This document shows, one piece after another, positions 20,598 through 32,330 of a stretch of DNA of 64,000 bases. Source of the stretch: Takakia lepidozioides (taxonomy: Eukaryota; Streptophyta; Takakiopsida; Takakiales; Takakiaceae); assembly GCA_030704615.1 (NCBI GenBank), contig CM060731.1, positions 14,508,001 to 14,572,000 on the forward strand, in the 5' to 3' direction. The notes beneath the pieces were generated by a model. It did not search any database. It had not been told where the DNA came from and saw nothing but the letters and a program-made list of their open reading frames with translations. A program made the position numbers and the translations under genes. The number at the start of each line of letters is the position of its first letter. The stretch's first letter is position 1.

Positions 20598-23500
20598 ATG
20601 GCTTCCTCTGAAGCGGAGTTCTTCTCAGACGACAAACCAGTGCCGTTCTCCCAGGAAGTCCTTGACAATGGATTTGCAATTGTTCTGGAACATGTCTTGG
20701 CTACCCGTTTTCAGCTGCAGAATGGCTCCATCTTTTTGGAGAAAGAGGTTTACGATCTGAAAGGGAAGTTGGTGAAATATTCTTTCCAAAACCGTGATGA
20801 GACGGCTCATATCAGCCAGTGGAGAGTGCGTCCTGGTCGATACAGAGTACTTGGAGAGCCTCGGCGAAAGTCCCTTGGGTCATATGTGACGCCCGGGACT
20901 GCTGCTTCGGTCGTTGAAGACAAGAGGGAGGTGGTGGTGAAAAAAGAACAGACGTCCTCCACTCCAATCGTTGAGCTTTCGGATTCTTCCGATGATGACA
21001 TAAGTGAAATTCCAAATCCAGTCCTTCCTACTGTGGTTGCAGAAGCTGATGAAGAAGAGATTTGTAGTGTCATTCCAAAATTGCGGGCGATGGGAGGAAT
21101 GGCTGGATTCAAAAGCGAGTTGCGGGGAATTGATTGGGAATCTTTGAAGCAGGTGCCTGTGAAGTTCTTGCCGGAGACTTTTGATGGCGATATCCTATTC
21201 GAGCTGCCTCCTCCTCCGCGAGTTGGAGGTGTAACAATCATGATGCATGGAATGGACAAGAAACACGACGGGCACCCGTGGTGCAGAACAAAAACATCCA
21301 ATATTCAGAATGATGACAAGCTTGTTTTCAGGAGGACAGTTTGCAATGGACACCTTAGGTGTGATAATTTGAATTGCAGACACTTTCTTCAGTCTGGAGT
21401 TCATAATCAAAGCGAATGGGAGGGTCTGGCAGAGAATCCATTTCAGCCTGGGACTGCCCCTCCACCGGCAAACACTTTCGTCTGCAAATTCTGCAAACTT
21501 GTGCCATCCTGCTTGGCGCTCTGCGGAGCAAGAATGTACTATGTTGTCCACCGTTTGAATACAATGACGAGAGCTTGTGTGCATTTTGGATTCCATAACC
21601 ATCCTGTCTCGAAGGGGGATTACAGGGAGAGTGTTGAGACAGTATCGAGGTTGATCAAACAGGAGTTCGGGAGAAACCCATCCGCAACAACATCTGCAAT
21701 TGCTCTTGGCGCAAGCAAGTCCTTCTTGGAAAGCCATATTTTGAGTGAAGGAGATTCTGTGGGGACTAAACTTGACGGTGCAGCATTGGACCTGGTCATG
21801 GATCATTTCTCCACTTTAAGTTCACCTAACATTCGGCATCAGATCAATGCATTGAGAATGGGCTCTGGGATCAGAGGCTACATAGACAATATTTTGGAAT
21901 TGAAACGACTGAGCAAGTACGATTACATCCAGGACAATGTATTCCCAGGTCAAGGTGCCATCAAAGTTTTTCTTTTCAAAATGTCGACTGTTGGGGAGGG
22001 CAGTGGGGTTAGCCTCGTGAAGCGGATGCAGAAGACTGGGGACTTGCAGAACTGTTTTCTTATGTTTGATCATGTGAAACGAGTGAAGGATTGGACGACA
22101 ATGGCTTGTCATGTCTACGATCCAGTGTACCAACGAGTTATGACAATTGCAGTTTGTGACATGCAATCCGAGGATACGGAATCCCAGAAGCTCATGTGGA
22201 ATTCCCTGATACGTGTCATGGGCTGCCATGGGCTGCCATCTCCAAATTTCGCAGGTTTCATGGCGGATAGTGCTCAAGCAAATTTCAATGCTATTCGTAT
22301 TGTCTTCGGATCGGGCGACCCAAAAGTGCCTATGCCAGGAAGAGAGCGTACATGTCTATTCCATTGGACACAATCTCTGGAAAAACATACAAAGTCGGAC
22401 ATCAAACCAGAGATGCAGACTCAGCACCGTAAATTGTGCAAAGAGTACAAAGATGCTAGAACAATGAAGGAGGCGGACACTTTGTTCCAGACAATTCGTG
22501 CCTGGTGGTTCTCTTCTGGAGCTGCATCACTTGAGAGTATGAGAGCATTGGAAGATTGGCTGGCGTTTTGGCACTTCCGGTATAGACAGTGGGGAGCAGC
22601 CATGACAATGGTACGAGGCTTCTATTTCATGCTTTATTCATACATTTGCTTTCCATATTTTTGTTGCTTTCTTTATGTTGTTTCCTGTGCACTATTCTGA
22701 AGTGTGGTTATCCTCTTTGCAGAACATGTCCATTGAGGAAATGGCAGACATGCCATCTTGCAATTTGGCAGAAACTGTGCACAATGCATGGTTGCAGCAG
22801 TCTGGGAAAAGAGGTCGGGATTTGTATGTGGCAACAACAGATGATTTGATACGTGCCTTGCAACAACAAACCCGATACCGTGATTTCTTACGAGGTGGGG
22901 TTGGTGGCAAGGGTCCGGACAAATCGGAGTTGATGTTGCGTGCTGCAAACAGATCTGGGGATCCAATCAAGATAGCACGGGCGGTGAGCATGTATGCCCA
23001 GGGAACGCCACTTGTTTCTAGAGTTCCACATCTTGAAGGGGAGGAGAGATTCGGCTCCTGTAAGAGGAAATTGAACACTCCACCTGGTTCGGATTCAGAT
23101 TCCCACAGGGCAGACCGTGATAACTTCTCGAAGCCTCGTGTTCCCCTGCATGACAGCTCCGTGTCCGGAACCTCCATTGTGGAGGAACCTCCAACACGAC
23201 GGCAAGCTCCAGCATCAAACCGTGCCACTGAAATGGTGCAGGAGAGAAACAACCCCCTTGATGTGCTTGAGTCCGCATGCCCCGACCACGTTTGGCACAT
23301 AGAACGCACAAGTGTCGGGTCTCGTGTGAAATGTACAGCGATCAGGGCAACTAATTTCGAGAAGTGCACTTCATCTATATCCAGAGGTGGTGCCCGAACT
23401 CCTGCTCCGACTTTCACGGGCTTGATGCGTCCATACGGTCAACCAGAAGCCAAGAACCACAAGTTCTGGTTCTGCGCAGATGATTGTGCCAGATGTGTGC

Positions 23501-24108
23501 ATGGAACTGTGCGTCCTTCCGTAGTGATGAAGCCATCTCCTCCAACCGTTTGGCCCGTGAAGGTGGGAACACATCTCAGCTTTCAGGAGATTGAAATGCT
23601 GGAGGAGGCAGGTTTTTCCCTTGCGAGACAACCCCAACTCCATGCATGTGCTACTACTCCTGCGTCCTCCCGGGTCCCCCCGGCAAATCCTGACTTGTGG
23701 CCAACCAAACGAGATGGAAAGCTCGTTCGGCGTTTCCCTCCAACCGCTGAACACTTTGGCAAAGTGGAGTCCGCAAGAATGCTCCAAGCTCGTGTTGGAA
23801 GCACCACGGAAGTACCCGATCCAGGATATGGTCGGGTATTCACAATCATCACTTCCACATCTGCTGTTCATGACAGGACCTACGACATCACGGTTTCCAA
23901 TTTCCCCAATTGCACATGTCCTGATTTTGTGAATATGCTATCAACCAGTTTGGGCAAGAGAGGTAAATTCATACCCTGCAAACATTTGTATTTCATATTT
24001 TTGAGGAGGATGGTTTGCGATCCCAAATGTGACAACTTCATTCACCAGGCCACTATGAGTTTCAACGAGGTCGATACTCTTTTGCAGCGGGATACAACAC
24101 ATGGGTAG
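20598..24108 (+). CDS. Mutator-like transposase with SWIM zinc finger
   Basis: Exon 1 (20598-22610) and exon 2 (22723-24108) join in phase 0 across a 112-base GT-AG intron, giving 1,132 residues. A SUMO-interaction-like stretch PIVELSDSSDDD lies near 123-134. Cys/His clusters near 250-262 and 296-310 and an HNHP word near 334 recall the FAR1/WRKY-GCM1-type DNA-binding fingers of Mutator-like transposases. Candidate DDE residues are D491 (MFDHVK) and D557 (FMADSAQANFNAI), with the Glu in ALEDWLAFWHFRYRQW near 652 as the third candidate. The C-terminus has a SWIM finger, CTC near 1068 and PCKH near 1089-1092 (C-x-C-x(n)-C-x-H). The protein should excise and insert the surrounding element. No stop or frameshift is seen. 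Confidence 0.8.
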
Positions 24109-24653
24109 CATGAACTATGTAATGTGGTATGTGGATGACCATGATTTGAAATGTGTAATTCACATCAATTCGTCGGCTGTGCAATGATATGGCCTCCAAC
24201 TATACGGAGTGAGGTCTGAGTGACAACTTTTAGGTAGTGCACATTTGTCATTGCACCGTTCGAAGTCTACATGTCTTGCTGTCGCTATGCACTACAATCA
24301 TCTTTTGAAGATGATCATAACTCTCATTGTTATTTGAGGAGGGAGGAAGTCTTCTCGTGGCAGCCTTTATGGCGCACACTTTGTGAGGATATTTTGTCGT
24401 CTTCGTAATTGTAAAAGTGAAACAAACATTTGTAATTGCACAATGTTGGATGCTGCAATTGTAGGCCTCAACGCTCGTCTTGATTCTATTTAGGCAAGAT
24501 TCCCTGCATTAATTCCACGGTCATAGGACCATCCACGGTTATAGGCGGCGCATGTTAATGCTGACGTGGCAGTTGACGGACAGTGCCACGTCATCATTTA
24601 CCGCCACATCAGCATGCTGACATGACGCTCACGCCACGTCAGCTGGTGTGCAG
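24109..24653. other. 3' region of the transposase gene and right subterminal zone
   Basis: The first 400 bases after the stop codon show no gene; they are presumably 3' untranslated sequence and spacer. From about 24540 the sequence becomes rich in CCACGTCA/TGACGTGG words and short palindromes such as GCATGCTGACATG, leading into the terminal repeat. This mirrors the subterminal zone at the left end. Confidence 0.5.
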
Positions 24654-24715
24654 GCTCACGCCACGTCACTCCTGCGTGAGCGTACGCTCGCGCGCTCACG
24701 TGCAACGCTCACGCC
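24654..24715 (-). repeat. Right inverted terminal repeat of the SWIM element
   Basis: This is the partner of 13489-13550 in opposite orientation. CGCGCTCACGTG at 24691-24702 is the exact reverse complement of the left 12-mer. Inside it, between 24550 and 24660, CCACGTCA/TGACGTGG words recur several times, matching the subterminal words at the left end. No direct repeat of 8-11 bases was found immediately outside both ends. Confidence 0.65.
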
Positions 24716-25084
24716 ATTGCGTCGTTGCCCACCTTGGCACTCTGCGTTCACCTTCCATATTGAATTGTGTTTGTATGTTGCCTACATATGTTGCATACCA
24801 TTGTAAGTTGCAATCGTGTGGATGTCTGGCCCACCTGAAAAAATTGTGCTTGCATAGGGCACAATTTGTTGTCTGATGCATGAATTTCCTTTGCAGCTAT
24901 ACATGCCCACAATCTGCCAGCAGAACAAAAGATTAGGAGTTTTATGTGAGGATAGGGCAGGGAAAACAAAAGGTACAGAACCTACCTCTGTCAGGGGCTG
25001 ACGTTGGTAGTGTGACTTACCATCATATATAGAATTAATCCGGGTTTTCCAGATATCCTCTAGAAACTCAGAAGGAGTTTGTTG

Positions 25085-27010
25085 GAAAAATCCCTAAGCG
25101 AGATGTGATCTCTTGGAATGCCATGATTGTAGGATTAGCTCGGCACGGGCAAAGTGAAGAGGCTTCTCGTTACTTCCGAAGTATGCAACGAGAAGGCTTG
25201 AAGCCCAACAATGTCACCTTCATGAGCTGGATCAATGCATGTGCCAGCCCCACGGCTGTGGGTCTCTTCATGGGCCATGAGAATAACTTTCCATATGTTC
25301 TTTGAAAGTGGTCTGTCACTACCACTGCCACTGTTCCTCTGCCACTTTTGTTATATGTGTTGTACAACTACTGTGGGAGCTATGAAGCTGGTGGGGAATG
25401 GTCACAGCTTGTCACTGTTGCACAAGATGAAGCTGAATCAGATGGTCCGACTTCATGATTGATCAACACCATGTCTCAACGAAATGTGGTCTTATGGAAT
25501 GTGATGATTGGAGGATATACTTAGAATCAGTGTGGTTCGGAGGATTTCAAGATCTACGAGCAAATGGTACAAGAAGAGGTGATAGCCAATTAGGTCGCAA
25601 TCTATGCATGTGCCAACCTTGAAGCCCTCGAAAAGGATAAAGAGGTCCATTCTAACATCATCAAAGCTAGAATTGCTCCAGATATGTCCATCATTTGCAA
25701 GAACGCACAAAATATAAAAGACCTTGCAGCTGGAAAGCACGTGCATGCCCACATTATCTGAAATGGATTCAAGCCATATGTCTGTATATAGAACACCTCA
25801 TCAACATGTATGCCAATTGTGGGAGTGTGGTGGATGCACACGAAGTGTTTGAGAGAATTTGTGAACGAGATATGGCTACTTGGAGTATGAGAATGGTAGG
25901 ATATGCCAGACATCAGTGTGGTAAAGAAGAATTTGAGATCTATAAGCATAAGTGAAATGTGATCCCTTTCAACATGATGATTGCAGAATATGCCCAACAT
26001 GGGTTTGGTAGGGATGCTTTCCAGATCTATGAGCAAATGCAATGGGAAGAGGTGTTGCCCAACAGGGCCACATTTGTTTGTGTTCTAAATTTGTGTGCTG
26101 GCCTAAGAGCGGTGGAAAAGGGCAAAGAAGTCCATGTTGATATTATCAAAGCTGGAACTGTGCCAGATATCATTCTGGATACTGCCCTTGTTGACACGTT
26201 TGCCAAATGTGGAACATAAAGAATGCACATGAGTATGCACGGGAAGCTTTCCATATGTATGGAAAATGCAAGAGGAAGGGGTGGCGCCTGGTAGGGTCAC
26301 TTTCATTGTGTTCTCAATGCATTGTGAATTGGTCCATGTTGGCCTCATCGAAAATGAAAACCGGTTAGACATCGTTCTGGAAACTGCCCTTGCTGACATG
26401 TATGCAAAATGCAGAAGCTTGGAGGAAGCACACCAAGTATTCAACAATGTGGCTCAACGAGATTTGGTCTCATGGAATGCTACAATTGCAGGATATGGAT
26501 AACATGGATGGTGTGAGGAAGCCCTCCAACAATTTGAACAAATTCAATAGGAGGTTTGAAGCAAGATGGTGTCACATTTATATCTCTTATTTCTTAATGT
26601 AGTCATGCAGGATTAGTGAAAGAAGGCCGTCACTACTTCGATTCTAGGAGTCAAAATCATAGCCGATACATTAGAGCATTTTGTCTGCATGGTGGACTTC
26701 TTGGTCATGCAGGACGATTAGATGAGGCTGAGGACTCCATTAACAAAATGGCGCCAATTGAACCAAGTGCTTCGGTGTGGGGGCCCACACTTGGTGCCTG
26801 TAGAATTCATGGTAATGTGGTGCTAGCACAATGTGCAGCTGGTCGGTGGGAGGAAAAAACAATTGTGAGAAAAATGACGGAGGAGAAAGGTGTCAGAAAA
26901 GAGCAAGGGCGCAGCTGCATCGAGGTCAACAACCAGGTGCATACATTGCAGAAGACAAAGTGTATATGCAAATACAGGGGATCCATGCAGAGTTGACAAG
27001 CGAGTCTATG
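25085..27010 (+). pseudogene. PPR-DYW-type pseudogene (PLS repeats plus E region)
   Basis: Successive plus-strand segments carry pentatricopeptide repeats: ISWNAMIVGLARHGQSEEAS, LKPNNVTFMSWINACA, YAQHGFGRDAFQIYEQMQ, TALVDTFAKCGT, TALADMYAKCRSLEEAHQVF. At 26690-26950 the E-type region follows (LLGHAGRLDEAEDSINKM, VWGPTLGACRIHGNV, QGRSCIEVNNQVHTL). Such proteins bind organellar RNA and guide C-to-U editing. The array is broken by many stops and frame changes (for example near 25520, 25955, 26218 and 26500), and the E region has lost part of its middle. No intact DYW domain is seen. The organellar presequence is also missing. Confidence 0.8.
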
Positions 27011-27765
27011 CCGAAATCAAGATAATTGGATTTGAGTCAGATCTCCCAAGTAAGCAATGGCGCTCTTGTCAGCATGTATTGCAAATGCAGGAATATAGTG
27101 AATGTGCACCAAGTTTTTGACAATATGCATACACGAAATGTGATTTCATGGACTGCGATGATTGCAGGACTAGCTAAGGAAGGGCATAGCGGTGAGGCAA
27201 TTGAATACTTTCAACGAATGCAACAGACACGCGTGAAGCCTAACAACGTCACCTTTATGAGCACCCTCAAAGCATGTGGCAACCCAGCAGCTCTGGAAGA
27301 GGGCAAGCATTTCCATGCGAGCATCATCAAGGCTGGATTTGAGTCAGATTTCCTTATGGGCACTGCCCTTGTCAGCATGTACTACAAGTGTGGGGATGTG
27401 GTGGGTGCAAGCCAAGTGTTTGACAAAATGCCCAGGCGAGATGCGATATGATGGAATGTGATGATTGCAGGATTAGTTCAGCAAGGGCAATTCCAAAAGG
27501 CAACTGAATTCTGGCAGCGAATGCAACGAGAAGGCTTGAAGCTAAATTGATCAGCATCCTCAATTCATGGGCCAGCCCACTAGCCCTGGAACAGGGCAAG
27601 TGGCTTCATGCGGACATAGTTGAGGCTGGACTCGAGTCGGTTGGCCAGGTGGCCAATGCCCTTGTCAACATATACTGCAAGTGCATGGGTTGTGTGAATG
27701 CATGCCTCCTCAAGGGCATAGCTGTTTTAGATACCCATCCTTATAGTAGGTGGGCGTACGATTGT
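27011..27765 (+). pseudogene. Second PPR fragment, joined to the E-region remnant
   Basis: After the E region the sequence turns again into PPR repeats: ALVSMYCKCRNIVNVHQVFD, VISWTAMIAGLAKEGHSGEA, IIKAGFESDFLMGTALVSMY, DKMPRRDAI, then a stop, then WNVMIAGLVQQGQFQKATEF. A junction within the GFESDL word suggests that a second PPR gene was joined here by recombination, since repeats cannot follow the E region in an intact gene. Stops near 27450 and 27547 break the frame. Confidence 0.7.
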
Positions 27766-27769
27766 TAAC

Positions 27770-29160
27770 CCCCATTGTTCAATGTGGGAGGGAGATATTT
27801 TAATGGACTCAACTTTGACTTGCTGCATTGGCTCAACTGGCACATTAAATCCATTTTTTTGTCAGTATCATGCACCCATAAAAGGTTTTCAACTGAATTA
27901 TTTGACCAAAAGGTGGCATGTCTGGTTTTCCTTGCTTCCACTGGGATATCATGCTTGTGTTCATGATATGCCTACTATGTCCTTGTCACTACCTAAGAGA
28001 ACCAATTATGGAATTCCATCCTCATAAGGATGTGAAGATGCCTAAGAACAATATACGTGGGGTTGCTCATGGCTTGGACTGGCATGCAACAGTCTCATGG
28101 ACTTGCGATTGTCAGCAGATAAAATCATGGAATGGATCCATGCATGATTGTTTTTACATCCAAGTTGGAGAGCCACAACAACTTTAGGATGAATCATACC
28201 GTACATAATGTATATTGGGAATGAATGAAGATTAGAAGTTATCATACTATGAATGAAACACATACAGAAAGTATGAGTGCATATGTGCATATAGTGCCTA
28301 TACACTGATGTTGACTTATGAGTGTTGTCTGCACACTGTGCTATTTGTAGTAAGAATAAAGTAGTCGAAATCCAAGGTTCTGTTCTCTTTATAATTCATT
28401 GCAGCCGGAGAAGCACGGAAATGGTGATGACCCACAAACAGAGGAAGAGTAGCTGTTGGCCAGCAGTGGCATCAACCCTCACCAGGCCGAGATCCCCTCC
28501 ATGAAATTCATGTGCAGAATTCACGACTTCACGTCTCACATGAGATAGTGTAGGAAACGTGGGGAATATATGGCCAGATTCCAGAGAGAATGCAGTAGCA
28601 AACATTGGTGGGAATGGGTCATGGATGACCACCATGCCAACAGCCAATGTCTTCAAACAGTTTCAGGAAGCTGCCCTACAGGTAAATCTCATCCCATTTT
28701 GGAACCCCAAATGAGTACCAAACCTACAACCAACACACATGTGACTGAAACCATCTGGCCCTATCTTAGGTTGGTTTGTTACTGGGTTTGAAGGGTCCAA
28801 GCATTGGCTTGATAAAAAAGATCGTGCTTTGACCCCTTGTTGCCACTCACGTTCTGGGCATGAGGCAAGTCACCATGCACTATCACTGTTGGTTCCAAAT
28901 GCCACCAACGATGGCTCAAAGAGTTCCAAATGAGTTGGTATCTATAAGATGGATTTATATTAAAGGCAGGGAAATTGCTGTGGTACATAAATCAGTTACC
29001 CGCGTTGGTCTGTAAGGCTTACTAGTCCCTTGGTCCCTGGTGACCATGGGGCTCGGCCTGGAATTACATCAGCAATGCCATCACCGGATTTAACAAAATG
29101 GATACATCCAGACACAGGTTAAACACGCTATTCCGACAACATGCCAGTCCTCCGAAAATG
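27770..29160. other. No gene recognised
   Basis: No frame on either strand shows domain-like or compositionally convincing protein sequence. A 13-base A run lies at about 29188. The region separates the PPR pseudogenes from the broken minus-strand gene that follows. Confidence 0.5.
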
Positions 29161-29161
29161 T

Positions 29162-31110
29162 TCACACAAGACATTCCATCATTGCAAAAAAAAAAAAAAC
29201 CAGGTAATCGTAGGTGTCCGCCCTCAGCTCATGAGTGTAAGTCCTGCACTCTTTCTCCTGTGAGGTCGGGTCTACATCTGGTCCTTGGATAACAGGATTA
29301 ATTGGGTCCGGCGTTAACAAAACAGGCTCCCCTAAGACTTCAATTACATCGTCGATAATAAACCGTCGCAATTTCATTTGGTCAATATACGCGCTCATTG
29401 TGTTTTTGGATTTGTCCGCGCCCTTGAATTTCGTTCCCCGAATGCAAATGTCTCTGTTTAGGATTTTCTTCGCTACTCTTTTCAACTGCCTGCTATTAAG
29501 TCCTTGCAGTTTCGCGATAGCGGTTTTATTCAGCGGTAGCTGTTCACCCTTGCATTGAATCCCGAAAATATCAATAAGCTTTCCTTGTTCCCACTATTTG
29601 AAAACCTCCTCCCACAGGTTCCATATGTCTTCGTCACAGAGAACCAGAACCATGGCCTCCTTCACGCTACTCATCTCCAGTATGAGTTGACATGCTTGCA
29701 TAAATTCCTGGGAAAATAATCAGGGCCAAAGTTAAACATTTCATTTGATATTTGATATTAATTTTTGAGATGAAACAATAATCACAACTATCATGTAAAT
29801 TATACTATACTCCAAATGATGATTCGATTAGCAATTCATCTCCGTCCATCTTGTTGTGCCTTGTAATTTGAAGCTCTTTATGTAGTGTCTCCTGCTTCGG
29901 AATGAGGTGCTCCTCCAAGTCAAATTTGTCCAATCTGTTCATATTCTCCACCAGGAACAATTCCAAGAATGTACCTAAAAATCCTTCTCGGGCTTCTCGG
30001 GGTTTACGGGAATCAAATAAACTGGATGTTTGGAGTCGAACACCCGGAGCTGGTAAAGACGCTCTTTGACTTCGTCTTTGTGCTTCACATTTAGGGGCCT
30101 GTACACCATATCCCTGGGAGCAAGCTCCATCATGGAAATTTTGACGTCCTGGGTCGCCTCAAACCCAAAAGGAAACATGTCCTTGTAGTCTTGCTCCAGC
30201 CTCCAGCATCTTCTCACACTTCTCTTTGTCGAATATGTCTGCAGCCTTGGGTTTCTTGTTATCTGTCATGAACGCGGGATCCATCTCCTCATTTTGTTTC
30301 TTCTTTCCCCCTAATGTCCCGGCTTCATTCTCATCACCACCGGCGTCAATGGATTTCCGTTTTCCCTTCTTTGGCCTCCCTCTTGTAGCCTCCTCCTCCC
30401 GCGTCTTTGCAATCTCCTTACCCTTTAAGTAAAGCACATCCAAGAAAATACCCCAAGCCATGCAAAATCCTTCATCTGTAAATTGAGTACCCTCGTCGCA
30501 ATATGTGAACCCCGCCCTGATGGAATCTCTCATCATCATAGAAGGCTCGTCTCGCCATTCCATACATCATGCGTTCTCAAAATTGTTCGAATAACGAATA
30601 CCCAATATCTATAAGAACTCGATATTCTTTTGTAAGATGAGGTTCATCTTTTCATTTTCTTATATCTACAATAACTACGGGAGGCTCTTTCGAATCATCC
30701 TCAAGGTTTCAGGGGAGTATTCTCTAGGGGTATATGTCGGAGAATCTCCAGAGATGTATTCTAGAGAATCTCCAGGGACGTACTGAGGAGAATCTGCAGG
30801 GACATATTCTGGAGAATCAGCGGGGACATATTCTGGAGAATTTACAAGGACAGATACTGCATACTGAGGAGAGTGAGGACTGTATCCGGGAGAGGACGGA
30901 AGGACGGATCCCGGGTACTGTTCACTATTTCCTACAGAAATGTCATTATTTGAATCAGACTGAATATTGCACTCATCACTTTCATCTTTCTCTTCATCTA
31001 TTTCCTCCGTTGTCTCCCCTCGAATAAGTCCCTTGAACATTGATTCGTCAGTGCCCGGATTTATGAAGGTTCGCATGTCAGAGCCCACATCCGATATTTG
31101 ATTCTCAGAT
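29162..31110 (-). pseudogene. Broken multi-exon gene with RNA Pol II CTD-like repeats and a possible ParB-like segment
   Basis: The first recognised exon (about 31110-30675) encodes an acidic stretch and then SPGYSPHSPQY and several SPEYVPAD-type units, ending TYTPREYSPETL. These resemble the Y-S-P-x-S-P-x repeats of the RNA polymerase II tail. The next frame (30563-30159) is Lys-rich and shifts by one base near 30200 into one with ISMMELAPRDMVYRPLN followed by VYLIPVNPEKP, which loosely recalls the start of ParB-type domains. Later exons have VENMNRLDKFDLEEH, EFMQACQLILEMSS, a TAG stop after WEEVFK, and a C-terminal part with LNSRQLKRVAKKIL. The gene is clearly damaged. It is divergent from the DUF7869 gene at 33-38 kb. 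I do not know its original function. Confidence 0.5.
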
Positions 31111-31990
31111 CTCTTCTAGAAGGTTTTTGTTTTCGATACAACCAGTGATGCGTCTTGGTTTTCTGCTACGTTGATGCTTACTGGATTCTGTCTCCTTGGC
31201 CTCTTACAGATGTCGACGACGGTCTCAGAACCATCTTTGGCCACCGTGTGCACTCCTATGCCCCTTCTTTTTATACTGACAGAACAAAAAATCAATGCAG
31301 GGGAGGCACCGACATAAGTCTATCTCAATACATCCTTATGTTGTGCCTTGGCATAGTAACACGCAGGAACCTCCACTGGGTAGGCGAGGTTCGTGTGGTT
31401 TGTCCTGCTAGAGTTTATGGAGGTCTAGTGGTCTACGGAGACTAGTCTACTAGAGTAGCCTAGGCCCGAAGAAAAACCCGTTTTCAGATGTCGGGAATTC
31501 GGAAAATCAATCGCAAAAAACCATGATCCTAACCCGCCATAGCCCTAATCCATAACCCTAATAATCCAGCAGCACCAGTAAACCAGGACCAGAAACCACC
31601 CATACCAACCACCCTTACAAACCACCATACAAACCACCAGCAGAGAAGCAGCAATGCATTGAAACACCTAAACAGCTTTAATCAATTCAAACTAATTGAA
31701 ACAGCTTTGGAACCACATGAATTGAAATGAGATGCTCCGCATCAGACAAGACAACACACTCACGGAACGTGACATGCAATAAACAAATGGTGCTCTATAA
31801 CCTCTGGATCGAAAATGAGTGAGGAAGAGAAGCAAACCAACAGCGACGTGGGCGATGTTGACCAACAAAAGCAACAGCAAAACAAAAAGAAAAGCAAATC
31901 AACAAACAGAACAAAGAGAGAATGAGATAATGACATCAAAACGAGCAAGAGAGAATGACATCAAACCAGATACGTAAACGAGAACATTAC

Positions 31991-32330
31991 CTGCTGGATG
32001 CGTGAGCCATTTCGGTGCCCCTGTTGCTGACCTGAAACGCCTGACCCTTAAGCTTCCACCGCTCTCCCTTACGCTTTGCTTCCCTCCCGTCTCCTGTCTG
32101 CACTAAAATCCACTGTCTACTTCATTTCCTCCACTGCACTGAACTGCACGCTCTCTTCTCTCAGCTCTCACGGCACCCTACACAACGCGCTCTCTGCTCT
32201 TCACACTCTCCCCCCTTCAAAACTCTTTGTTTTCTAGCGCTAGTCGGTCTTACCACTTCCGCAGCGCTTCCGCGTACACAATGGAGTGGCGAAAGGGTGG
32301 GCTGAACGACCACACCCCTTATATGGTGCC
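31991..32330 (-). promoter_or_regulatory. Candidate TATA box and first exon (minus strand)
   Basis: On the minus strand CATATAAGG (32325-32317) is followed by a pyrimidine-poor leader and then ATGGCTCACGCATCCAGCAG directly before a GTAATG donor (31990-31985). That is a plausible TATA, leader and short first coding exon (MAHASS). A plus-strand TATA-like CTATATAAGG lies at 33027-33036, so the 700 bases between would be a divergent promoter for the 29-31 kb gene and the 33-38 kb gene. I could not join this exon in phase to the next recognised one. Confidence 0.35.

Larger units (their letters stand above)
13489..24715. mobile_element. 11.2-kb Mutator-like transposon carrying a ParB-methyltransferase gene
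   Basis: The element is delimited by imperfect inverted repeats (13489-13550 and 24654-24715). It contains two divergently transcribed genes: a SWIM-type transposase (20598-24108, plus) and a ten-exon ParB/DNA-methyltransferase-like gene (14173-19808, minus). Both read through without stop or frameshift under canonical GT-AG splicing, unlike every other transposon in the window, which suggests recent activity. Mutator-like elements often carry long inverted repeats and extra genes. I could not find a matching 8-11 bp target duplication, so the exact ends may be off by tens of bases. Assignment to the Mutator superfamily rests on the SWIM finger and the D...D spacing of the transposase. Confidence 0.7.

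Noticed and set aside
13470-24745. CCCACCTTG present just outside both ends of the SWIM element as a target duplication
   Set aside because: The words are at different distances from the two ends and too frequent in C-rich DNA to be a convincing duplication.
31692-31948. Leucine-rich, membrane-like minus frames
   Set aside because: Composition comes from an A/C-rich plus strand (CAACAAAAGCAACAGCAAAAC); no start, family or splice support.
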